DNA of 5,461 nt from Pseudomonadota bacterium (GCA_014381795.1 JACNKY010000135.1:1-5461); one strand, 5' to 3'. Shown: positions 1 to 4,983, counted from the first letter of the stretch. Numbers and translations: made by a program. The notes: generated by a model from the sequence alone, not told the origin.

Positions 1-27
1 AAATAAAGAGTAATCTCATCATAATGA

Positions 28-41
28 CACCTTTCTAGGTG
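28..41 (-). terminator. Weak hairpin downstream of the operon
   Basis: CACCT and AGGTG form a 5-bp stem with a 4-base loop, 52 bases after the last stop codon. On the minus strand it is followed by TCATTATGATG, without a T-tract, so it is a poor intrinsic terminator. It is listed only because it is the sole stem in the 93 bases after the operon; the real end of transcription may lie beyond the left edge. Confidence 0.18.
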
Positions 42-93
42 AAAATATAATCTACCGGACAATAGTGATATACAGTAGAAAAAACAAGTTATT

Positions 94-285
94 CTAGAGG
101 GTAATGATTTTTTCAACAGAGAGGATATCGACAAGGATTTGGTCCCAGTCCTTTTCACTCATTGTTGCCGGTGTTAAGGATTTGTGTTTGACTTCAGGAT
201 TGTCTGTCATTTCTTCAAGTGCGGATTCAACAGTATTAGCATCCTGAAACAGGTTTGCATGCAATGCAAGGATAGTATTTGTCAT
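94..285 (-). CDS. Short DsrH/TusB-like protein (63 aa)
   Basis: Small cytoplasmic protein without signal peptide or membrane helix, last gene of the operon. I place it in the DsrH/TusB group by position after two DsrE-fold genes and by its ends. The N-terminus (MTNTILALHANLFQ, then a helix around residues 18-26) resembles the opening strand and helix of TusB. The C-terminus (DWDQILVDILSVEKIITL) resembles the closing helix and strand that end with a hydrophobic residue in that family. It is much shorter than the roughly 95 residues usual for TusB/DsrH, so the middle of the fold seems missing, and it contains no cysteine, including the one DsrH normally carries. The ATG overlaps the upstream TAA by one base (TAATG), which implies translational coupling. 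The stop is TAG. In DsrEFH and TusBCD the three proteins form a hexamer that relays persulfide sulfur; here a structural role is more likely than sulfur binding. Family assignment is an inference from weak similarity and context. Confidence 0.6.
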   Translation of the reverse strand: MTNTILALHANLFQDANTVESALEEMTDNPEVKHKSLTPATMSEKDWDQILVDILSVEKIITL

Positions 286-563
286 TAGATATTTATGATA
301 TGGTCTGATTCATTAATAACCTGAGCCAGTGCCGCAGAGTCTAAAAACGGTAAGTCGTCAGCCATTTCAGAAACTGTTGTTTCAGGAATAATATCTGCAA
401 GTTCGAGCAATTCTGCCTGTTTTGCGTTTTCCTCAGTTTCTGCCACAGCTTCACTCATAAAAACTATGCGGACTTCATGTCCATAAATGGTTAATCCCGC
501 GGCGACCCGCATAGCCTCCGCATGATTATCACGTCCCAGTACAGTAATTATTTTAGTAGTCAT
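285..563 (-). CDS. DsrE/DsrF-like (TusC-like) small protein, cysteine-free
   Basis: A 92-aa soluble protein with the look of a DsrE/DsrF fold: a first strand (KIITVLGRDN, residues 4-13), a helix over 14-27, then GHEVRIVFMSEAV (28-40), which matches the common DsrE-family pattern of Gly-His-Glu-Val followed by a hydrophobic strand ending in FM. The C-terminal strand is SDHIINI. There is no cysteine anywhere, so it cannot carry a persulfide itself; in DsrEFH/TusBCD only one subunit needs the active cysteine, which fits a DsrF/TusC-like scaffold role. The start is the ATG at 561-563, preceded by AAAGG whose first bases overlap the upstream TAA; nine bases separate the two genes. The downstream gene overlaps by one base. 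The DsrE-family fold is fairly safe; the exact subunit identity is inferred from gene order. Confidence 0.7.
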   Translation of the reverse strand: MTTKIITVLGRDNHAEAMRVAAGLTIYGHEVRIVFMSEAVAETEENAKQAELLELADIIPETTVSEMADDLPFLDSAALAQVINESDHIINI

Positions 564-572
564 ATTTAGCCT

Positions 573-866
573 TTAAAGACTGATCACACGTTTTGTTTCA
601 GTCATCATTTCACTGTTGGAGGTTTGACTTCCAAGTTCGGCTGGGCATTCGGAGAAACCAAAGAACTCATGCCAGGAATGCTCACATGCTATCGCTCTTT
701 CTGCATTTGGAAGAAGCTTTAATAGTTCAGGATTTTTCAGTTGTTTAACACCTTCTCCAGTGATGAAACAACACCATGATGTACCGTTCCTCTTGCAGGC
801 ACGTGCCAGCGGTTCCAGTACTGCTCCTGTTTTTGCAGAAGCAACAATAAAAAGTAATTCAGTCAT
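573..866 (-). CDS. DsrE/TusD-like sulfur relay protein (97 aa)
   Basis: Predicted cytoplasmic DsrE-family protein. It begins with a hydrophobic strand (TELLFIVASAK), then a helix with EPLARACKRNG, a second strand (TSWCCFITGEGVK, residues 29-41), and a segment RAIACEHSWHEFFG (57-70). In TusD and DsrE the sulfur-accepting cysteine sits at the start of a helix after a strand in just such a place (VCxxAxxRRG in TusD), so C61 is my candidate persulfide cysteine; C24, C32, C33 and C74 are extra. I chose the ATG at 864-866: it overlaps the TGA of the upstream rhodanese-like gene as ATGA and opens directly on the DsrE strand. A longer frame reaching 947 would add 27 basic residues that merely shadow the upstream gene. 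It is the only cysteine-bearing member of the three DsrE-like genes, hence the likely TusA partner (inference). Confidence 0.72.
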   Translation of the reverse strand: MTELLFIVASAKTGAVLEPLARACKRNGTSWCCFITGEGVKQLKNPELLKLLPNAERAIACEHSWHEFFGFSECPAELGSQTSNSEMMTETKRVISL

Positions 867-1840
867 GTGCGTTTTCTTTTTTTTGATAAAATTCCCCATG
901 CCATTAAAAAAAGGCCTGCAAGAATCACTGCGATGGAGATCAGCCAATAATTGTCAGTCTGTGACGGGATTTCCGGTGCAGAAATTTTGTTTAAAGATTG
1001 TTTGTCCGGATAGCTCAAACTGTCAACTGACAAAGACGACTCCATGGCCCAGTCAGCCCAACCTGTTAAAAAAACACGGGCTTCAATTCCGAATCCTGCT
1101 CGAAGCAAGCTAAAATAAGCCACGCTTTCCAGTGTGTTGTGCGCATAAACAATTGGTACCGAAAAGTCAGGAATACTCTGAGGATCTCTTTTTAACAAAG
1201 CTCTTAATTCTGCAGCCGGAAGAAGCTGTGCTCCCGGCAAGTGTCCTCCACGGGAAGTCCTGATATTTTCTCCCCAATATTCCTTTTCGCTTCTGCCATC
1301 CAGTAGGTCGAATGATTTATTGCTTTTTAGCAATGCATCCAGTTCATTCCGCAAAATAATCATTTCCGCGCGGAAAGGGGCACTGTGCACAGCAGAACGA
1401 ATATTAGTGCGTTTTTGTCCGGGTTTTAAATCCGCCGATTTAGCCTCAAGTTCAGCAAAGGGAATTCTGAGGATTGTAACTTTCTGCTGGCCGGCAAGAT
1501 AAAGAATTCCTGCAACAAAATCACGTTTCAGCGGAGAGATTCCTACAACTAACACATGTTCGCTTCCGGAAAGTCCTGCAGTTCCGAGTAACCATGAAAG
1601 ATCAGGAAAATTAACTAATCGACCGTGCGGTCCGAAAAAATCAACTGCAGGCAAACAGCGTGCTCCTAATAAACTTCCTTTAAGACAAAGTTCCTGTTGA
1701 CGTACATCAACAATGACTGCTCTGTGGAGTAGGTCTGTCTCTATCTTTGAAGCATAACTAAAAGCAGGAGCTGTGAGTGCTTTGTCCACCGATGCGAAAA
1801 CTGTGAACAAAAGACAGAATAAAAATATCGCTTTCCGCAT
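863..1840 (-). CDS. Membrane-anchored tandem rhodanese-like protein lacking catalytic cysteines
   Basis: A 325-aa exported protein with an N-terminal signal peptide (KAIFLFCLLFTVFASV, probable cut near ALTA at 21-24), two rhodanese-like domains, and a C-terminal membrane helix (about 298-317) followed by KKRKR, which places both domains in the periplasm. Domain 1 spans about 35-135: strand AVIVDVR (41-47), then VLVVGISPLKRDF where an active rhodanese would have its cysteine loop. Domain 2 spans about 165-270 and is clearer: LLDGRSEKEYW (179-189), GGHLPGA (198-204), IVYAHNTLES (230-239), LTGWADW (258-264). The loop that is usually YCxxGxRA reads YAHNTLES, so A233 replaces the cysteine. Only C52 and C62 remain outside the signal; they could form a disulfide. 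Thiosulfate sulfurtransferase activity is therefore unlikely; binding or scaffolding is more plausible. The ATG is four bases past the preceding TGA, and the gene overlaps the next one as ATGA. Confidence 0.85.
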   Translation of the reverse strand: MRKAIFLFCLLFTVFASVDKALTAPAFSYASKIETDLLHRAVIVDVRQQELCLKGSLLGARCLPAVDFFGPHGRLVNFPDLSWLLGTAGLSGSEHVLVVGISPLKRDFVAGILYLAGQQKVTILRIPFAELEAKSADLKPGQKRTNIRSAVHSAPFRAEMIILRNELDALLKSNKSFDLLDGRSEKEYWGENIRTSRGGHLPGAQLLPAAELRALLKRDPQSIPDFSVPIVYAHNTLESVAYFSLLRAGFGIEARVFLTGWADWAMESSLSVDSLSYPDKQSLNKISAPEIPSQTDNYWLISIAVILAGLFLMAWGILSKKRKRT

Positions 1841-1843
1841 ACA

Positions 1844-2110
1844 TCAGCAACCCTGAAAATGGGTTTCTTTAAGCTCAGATTCAACAGTAGTTTTTGCAGG
1901 TGGATTTTCCAAATAATAGTTCAGCATTTCCAACACAGTAACTTTACCAAAGTCTCCCAAATCGATATCCTGCATTTTTTCTGCATCCATTGGAGTGTTT
2001 GCGTTGGTGAGTGTTTCTCTGGAAACTGAGGCTGCAGGGAAAGTAAAAATTGCGATACCAAGACAAAACAGTACACTCCCTATACAAAAAATTATACTTG
2101 ATCTATCCAT
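1844..2110 (-). CDS. Small one-helix membrane or exported protein ending in Gly-Cys
   Basis: An 88-aa protein I do not recognise. Residues 6-24 (IIFCIGSVLFCLGIAIFTF) form one hydrophobic helix, either an anchor or an uncleaved or cleaved export signal (PAAS at 25-28 could be a cut site). The rest is soluble, acidic and short: DIDLGDFGKVTVLEMLNYY (48-66) predicts a strand and a helix, followed by ENPPA and a charged tail. The last residues are HFQGC with cysteine as the very C-terminus (codons CAG GGT TGC TGA). C9 and C16 lie in the helix. A terminal Gly-Cys arm is reminiscent of sulfur carriers that swing a cysteine into partner sites (SoxY ends GGCGG, DsrC ends with a penultimate cysteine), but there is no other likeness to those families. 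Directly upstream of the rhodanese-like gene in the same reading frame. No strong ribosome site precedes the ATG. Real gene by context; function unknown. Confidence 0.72.
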   Translation of the reverse strand: MDRSSIIFCIGSVLFCLGIAIFTFPAASVSRETLTNANTPMDAEKMQDIDLGDFGKVTVLEMLNYYLENPPAKTTVESELKETHFQGC

Positions 2111-2162
2111 AGAATTATCTTTGAAAGTCGTTTGAAAAATCAGCTGTATGGTTAAGCACCAA

Positions 2163-2255
2163 TTAAAATGAATCTTTCAGGAAAAATAGATACATTGCTC
2201 CAATGGCCACTACAAACATGACAAGTTCTGCAATTAGTTCAATATCCAGAGTCAT
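2163..2255 (-). CDS. 30-aa single-helix membrane peptide
   Basis: A very short gene below the usual length cut-off. It starts MTLDIELIAELV, runs through a continuous hydrophobic segment (about residues 7-25, including MFVVAIGAMYLFF) and ends LKDSF before TAA. This is one membrane-spanning helix with two acidic residues on the N-terminal side and one lysine after it. Three things support it as real: an excellent Shine-Dalgarno (AAAGGAG, eight bases before the ATG), a gap of only three bases from the stop of the preceding 68-aa gene, and a clean translation that fills space otherwise empty between two operon genes. Its size and shape resemble the tiny subunits that stabilise membrane complexes (such as CydX or KdpF), but I see no similarity to any named one. 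A role as an accessory subunit of the neighbouring YeeE-type transporter or of the anchored rhodanese is inference. Confidence 0.72.
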   Translation of the reverse strand: MTLDIELIAELVMFVVAIGAMYLFFLKDSF

Positions 2256-2258
2256 ACT

Positions 2259-2465
2259 TTATTCTCCTTTATAATGCTGTACGAGTCTTTTGATTCTGAT
2301 CGTATCACCAGTAATTGGGTCAATCACATTTGGAGTGAAATGCGGAATTCCGTCACGGGATGTATACATGCTTGGCATTGGAACAATAAAAACATAAAAC
2401 AGGGTTGCAATACTCAAAGCGCAAACGACAGTTACAAAAACTCTTGTTAAAAATAATTGTTTCAT
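2259..2465 (-). CDS. Small single-helix membrane-anchored protein (68 aa)
   Basis: Unrecognised protein with a basic N-terminus (MKQLFLTR), one long hydrophobic helix (about residues 9-29, VFVTVVCALSIATLFYVFIVP) and a polar tail of about 38 residues that would lie in the periplasm by the positive-inside rule. The tail holds SRDGIPHFTPNVIDPITGD and then a short predicted strand/helix (TIRIKRLVQHY). The plan, one helix plus a short outer tail with a Gly-Asp then hydrophobic-alternating run then Tyr, is like that of the 88-aa neighbour (GDFGKVTVLEMLNYY), so the two may be distant paralogs; this is a visual match only. It follows the TusA gene by 18 bases and its last codons (AAA GGA GAA) double as the ribosome site of the 30-aa gene downstream. 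The only cysteine, C15, is inside the membrane helix. Function unknown. Confidence 0.72.
   Translation of the reverse strand: MKQLFLTRVFVTVVCALSIATLFYVFIVPMPSMYTSRDGIPHFTPNVIDPITGDTIRIKRLVQHYKGE
2264..2270 (-). promoter_or_regulatory. Ribosome binding site of the 30-aa gene
   Basis: AAAGGAG on the minus strand, eight bases before the ATG at 2253-2255. It lies inside the last codons (Lys-Gly-Glu) of the 68-aa gene, so translation of the two is probably coupled. It is one of the best ribosome sites in the window and is the main reason to accept so short a gene. Confidence 0.7.
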
Positions 2466-2483
2466 GGTGTAACTATAATTTAA

Positions 2484-2795
2484 TCAATCTTTTCTCATGT
2501 AGATCTTCCAACAGTTATTTTCAGTAACTGTTTCCAAATGAGTCGCACCTAATTGAGGTCCCATTGGTGGAACTGCTTCCATTGAAGAAGGATTGTCAAC
2601 AGTGATTTCTACTACATCGTTTGTCTGCATGTTGTTGAGGGCTTTCTTCGTCATCATCTGTGGACGTGGACAAGAGTCACCAAGACAATCCAACTGCTGC
2701 GCCAGACTATATGAAATTCCGTCACTCAGTTTAACTTCCTGTAAATTAACTTGTTGAGTATCTTCATTTTTTGGTTTACGAGAAAACAGTCCCAT
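2484..2795 (-). CDS. tusA: TusA-family sulfur carrier protein
   Basis: A 103-aa cytoplasmic TusA/SirA/YedF-type protein. The core starts near residue 34 with QLDCLGDSCPRPQMMTKKAL: the family signature is the CPxP motif, here C42-P-R-P45, whose cysteine carries the persulfide, followed by the amphipathic helix KKALNNM and a beta strand (DVVEITVDN). The end (CWKIYMRKD) is the last strand. C37 lies five residues before the active cysteine, a variation seen in TusA-like proteins encoded beside YeeE transporters. About 33 residues precede the core (MGLFSRKPKNED and a polar stretch), more than in E. coli TusA (81 aa); no membrane segment is present. The start is backed by AAAGGAAG two bases before the ATG, the best available. 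In YeeE-linked operons TusA accepts sulfur imported by the transporter; the same families also occur in selenium metabolism (YedE/YedF), so the substrate is not proven. Downstream DsrE-like genes are likely partners. Confidence 0.93.
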   Translation of the reverse strand: MGLFSRKPKNEDTQQVNLQEVKLSDGISYSLAQQLDCLGDSCPRPQMMTKKALNNMQTNDVVEITVDNPSSMEAVPPMGPQLGATHLETVTENNCWKIYMRKD

Positions 2796-2842
2796 AACTT
2801 CCTTTCGTGCTTAATAATTTAAAATAAATAATTTTTTCAGGA

Positions 2843-3478
2843 CTAGGCTGGCTCTGCCAATTCTACTTTGTGTGCTGCTGCAACCTTGTCATGTTTCAGA
2901 AGTTGAGCCTGTTCTTTTTTAACAATAGCACGATAAATCAATCCAAGCAAGAAGACCTGTACCATTCCAAAAATCACTGCAGGCACACCAAATTTATCTT
3001 GTAATGTGCGTGCGTTTATAAAACCTAACTGGAGTGCTTCCAAATTTGGTTCTCCAGTCATGCTGATAGAAGCAGGCGGCCAGAAATTTTCTGACCAGAG
3101 CAATGAAAAAAGGAACATGCCTATAAAAGTAAAAAGCAACGCCCACATGGCGCCTACGTTGCCTTCTCCGGCTTTGACCCACGTTGAAACGGTACAAGCA
3201 CCGGCTAGGACCATCCCGATTCCAAACAGAAACAAGCCAGCCACTTGATTTAAACCCACATCGAATTGCATCGCCTTGCCTTCTCCAAAAGTGAGGAATA
3301 GCGTAAAACCAAATGTTAAGATCATCATTCCCATCAACAGTGGTTTTGTGTTTCTATAAGTTTTAAACAACATTGCATCCCGTAATGCTGCTGTATTGCA
3401 AAACCGGGAACGTTGAACAAGTAATCCGACAATTGAGCCAAAAACAAAAGCCACTAAACATTCACCGATTACAGACAT
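2843..3478 (-). CDS. YeeE/YedE (TsuA-like) transporter, part with N-terminal-half motifs
   Basis: A 211-aa polytopic inner-membrane protein of the YeeE/YedE family, known for thiosulfate uptake (TsuA) and linked to other sulfur or selenium species. Helices lie roughly at 3-21, 46-65, 78-96, 106-125 and 160-184. Two hallmark motifs of the N-terminal half of full-length YeeE are present: GLLVQRSRFCNTAALRD (C27) and GMVLAGACTVSTWVKAGEG (C95). In TsuA, cysteines at comparable places (C22 and C91) matter for thiosulfate transport. The cytoplasmic tail (KKEQAQLLKHDKVAAAHK) is charged. Full-length members have about 350 residues; this gene and the one before it split the protein in two, with this half encoded second. 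A clear AAGGA six bases before the ATG sits in the last codons of the upstream half-gene, so the halves are probably made together. A 47-base AT-rich gap separates it from tusA. Confidence 0.9.
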   Translation of the reverse strand: MSVIGECLVAFVFGSIVGLLVQRSRFCNTAALRDAMLFKTYRNTKPLLMGMMILTFGFTLFLTFGEGKAMQFDVGLNQVAGLFLFGIGMVLAGACTVSTWVKAGEGNVGAMWALLFTFIGMFLFSLLWSENFWPPASISMTGEPNLEALQLGFINARTLQDKFGVPAVIFGMVQVFLLGLIYRAIVKKEQAQLLKHDKVAAAHKVELAEPA

Positions 3479-3481
3479 GAT

Positions 3482-3976
3482 TTATCCTTCCAATACTTTT
3501 TTATAGATCCATGAGCCTACCCAGGCTCCTGCCAAGATTCCACTTATCGCAAGATAGCCGCCTAAATTCATTTGAGGAGTCAAGCCGAAGAAAGTGCTAA
3601 CATTGCAGACGAAAGCCAGACGGATACCAAAACCCATCAGCAGTCCTCCGATGGTGATCATCACCCATTCACCTAATCTTCGTGGGAACCTCAGGTAGAA
3701 CTCTTTGCTCAAAATCGCGCTTACAATTGCTCCAAAGAGCATTCCCAAGCTTATATATATTTTCCAGTAGCCGGCATCCGGAACAAAGACCAGGTTCCAG
3801 AAAGGAATCCTGGAAAGTTCATCTCCGAGGAAAAATTGGGCCACCAGACCGGTGATCATCGTTTCACCACCGCCTACTGTCCATGCACCAACAAGCAGGA
3901 ATAGGAAAATATCCAAGACTGCAATCAACGTCAATGCAACCATGGGGTCAAGGGTGTTTTTAAAAAAATCATTCAT
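3482..3976 (-). CDS. YeeE/YedE (TsuA-like) transporter, part with C-terminal-half motif
   Basis: A 164-aa membrane protein with about four helices (near 13-35, 72-90, 103-124 and 138-158). It carries the family motif GGLLMGFGIRLAFVCNVSTFFG (described by its key residues: Gly110-Gly111, Gly115, C124, N125) and a later GGYLAISGILAGAWVG segment. The C124 motif corresponds to the one in the C-terminal half of TsuA-type proteins, where C293 is needed for thiosulfate uptake. The segment GAWTVGGGETM (30-40) also fits YeeE-type proteins. With the next gene, three bases downstream, it would rebuild a complete transporter with all three cysteines. Two-gene YeeE systems (PmpA/PmpB type) are known, so a split alone is not damage. 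The ATG follows the previous stop by eight bases with no good ribosome site, suggesting re-initiation. No frameshift or truncation is apparent. Confidence 0.88.
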   Translation of the reverse strand: MNDFFKNTLDPMVALTLIAVLDIFLFLLVGAWTVGGGETMITGLVAQFFLGDELSRIPFWNLVFVPDAGYWKIYISLGMLFGAIVSAILSKEFYLRFPRRLGEWVMITIGGLLMGFGIRLAFVCNVSTFFGLTPQMNLGGYLAISGILAGAWVGSWIYKKVLEG

Positions 3977-3984
3977 GTTTATTT

Positions 3985-4707
3985 TTAGAACAATTCAACT
4001 CGTTTAATGTACGCCTTTGAGTGACGTCCGTTTACTTTATCGGTTTTCTGAACATCTACCTCAATTCCAAGAGCGCTGATAGGTAGTGGCTGTTTAGCAA
4101 ATAATTCAAAGAATTTCGCAGACAGGTCAATTTCCGTGACATATGTTTTTTCGCTGGTACCGTCACATGGTATACAGAGATAACGTCCGCCTTTCTGCCA
4201 ATAGTTACCAAGGTAAACCTCATCTGGTTTCTCGTCTTTACCAAGGAAAAAACTGATGAAATAAGGTAGATCAGGCGCAAGAAAAAAACCGCTGTCAAGT
4301 TTGCTTTCACCAAAAAAGATCATAAAGGAAACCGCCTCGCGTGTGTTGCGTGTCTTGTTTGCAGGGCCGCTCCAGTCTGCACCCAGAGGATATTGATCAA
4401 CTCCCCATTCAATGCGTATTTTTGTTACACCGTGCAAATAGTCTTTTTTGTCAAAATCACGCATCAACACGCCAAGCTTATCACTGGTTGGTTCAATCAC
4501 CAACTTCCCGTCTTCAAAACGTAGATTCATCTCGTCTACATCTTCACGGAATTCCCAGTTGATTGTTTCAAACCAACCTCTTACTTCGCCTGTAGCAGTG
4601 GTAAAATCCAGCTCGTAAATCGTCTCCGCCTTTGCAGAGCACGTAATTAACAAAAATCCGCACAAAGCAAATAATTTGTTATACTGAAAGCTTTTGAATA
4701 AAATCAT
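3985..4707 (-). CDS. Exported DUF3047-like protein with CIPC motif
   Basis: A 240-aa periplasmic protein, first gene of the operon. It has a signal peptide (basic start, hydrophobic LFALCGFLLIT at 12-22, cut after AKA at 25-27). LITC at 20-23 is a poor lipobox because T precedes the cysteine, so a lipoprotein is less likely. The mature part looks all-beta: GWFETINWEF (44-53), DGKLVIEPTSDKLGVLMRDF (67-85), KIRIEWGVDQYPLGADW (96-112), EAVSFMIFFGE (124-134), ISALGIEVDVQKTDKVNG (210-227) and a last strand YIKRVEL. The order of a tryptophan-containing strand, then Pro-Gly-Ala-Asp, then a strand ending in FFG resembles DUF3047 proteins as I remember them; this is a recollection, not a search. C178-I-P-C181 is a CxxC that could form a disulfide or bind metal or sulfur. 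The ATG at 4705-4707 lacks a strong ribosome site. Context suggests a substrate-binding or partner protein for the YeeE transporter. Confidence 0.8.
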   Translation of the reverse strand: MILFKSFQYNKLFALCGFLLITCSAKAETIYELDFTTATGEVRGWFETINWEFREDVDEMNLRFEDGKLVIEPTSDKLGVLMRDFDKKDYLHGVTKIRIEWGVDQYPLGADWSGPANKTRNTREAVSFMIFFGESKLDSGFFLAPDLPYFISFFLGKDEKPDEVYLGNYWQKGGRYLCIPCDGTSEKTYVTEIDLSAKFFELFAKQPLPISALGIEVDVQKTDKVNGRHSKAYIKRVELF

Positions 4708-4837
4708 ATTAACATTTTGTTTTTATAACAATTACTAGAAATAAATGTACAGTGCTAATATTTAATGCATCCTGACTCAGGCAACTAAGAAGCTGGGTAC
4801 ACAGGTATATTTTTCAACTGCCTTCACAGATTATGGG

Positions 4838-4867
4838 AATATAACCTTAAAATTATGCAGACAACAA
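4838..4867 (-). promoter_or_regulatory. Weak candidate sigma-70-like promoter of the sulfur operon
   Basis: On the minus strand TTGTTG (4862-4867) and TATATT (4838-4843) are separated by 18 bases. The -10 matches the consensus at five of six positions, the -35 at only three. Position, just over 100 bases before the first operon gene and overlapping an inverted repeat, makes it reasonable, but AT-rich DNA yields such matches by chance. Confidence 0.25.
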
Positions 4868-4882
4868 AGTTGCTGACTTTGT
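4864..4882. promoter_or_regulatory. 7-bp inverted repeat, possible operator
   Basis: ACAAAGT and ACTTTGT form a perfect 7-bp dyad with a 5-base spacer (TGCTG), 19 bases in all. It overlaps the -35 of the candidate promoter, the usual place for a repressor site. Neither arm is followed by a T-tract, so a terminator is unlikely. The regulator is not encoded in the visible window, and the match to any known operator is not established. Confidence 0.35.
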
Positions 4883-4955
4883 AAATAACACACTAAACAT
4901 ATGAGAGTGAGATTTCAAGATTATTTTATAAATGATAATTATATATTCAATGGTA

Positions 4956-4983
4956 AAGAAAAATGTTCTCAGTCCGGAGACTG
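4956..4983 (-). terminator. Possible terminator after the right-edge gene
   Basis: On the minus strand CAGTC-TCCG-GACTG (4970-4983) folds into a 5-bp stem closed by a C(UCCG)G loop, a member of the unusually stable UNCG tetraloops. Six bases later comes a T-rich tract (TTTTTCTTT). The stem is short and the gap to the T-tract is longer than normal, so this is a weak or partial intrinsic terminator. Its place, about 60 bases after the stop at 5044, fits. Confidence 0.35.

Noticed and set aside
573..947. Longer start for the DsrE-like gene (124 aa).
   Set aside because: The extra 27 residues are the other-frame reading of the end of the rhodanese-like gene. The internal ATG at 864-866 gives an ATGA overlap and starts right on the first strand of the fold.
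760..1113. Plus-strand frame of 117 codons.
   Set aside because: Lies antisense over the DsrE-like and rhodanese-like genes, with a composition that fits no protein family I know and no ribosome site.
2796..2842. AT-rich gap before tusA with a repeated AATAATTT (2813-2820 and 2827-2834), considered as an internal promoter.
   Set aside because: Short AT-only direct repeats are expected by chance in this composition and no convincing -35/-10 pair is present.
2994..3248. Overlapping frames on both strands inside the YeeE half-gene.
   Set aside because: They are shadows of a gene with clear family motifs; the basic, low-complexity translation (RRRQRRRH) is typical of a wrong frame.
4056..4562. 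Frames on both strands within the exported protein gene.
   Set aside because: Shadows of the signal-peptide-bearing reading frame; no independent start signals or recognisable motifs.
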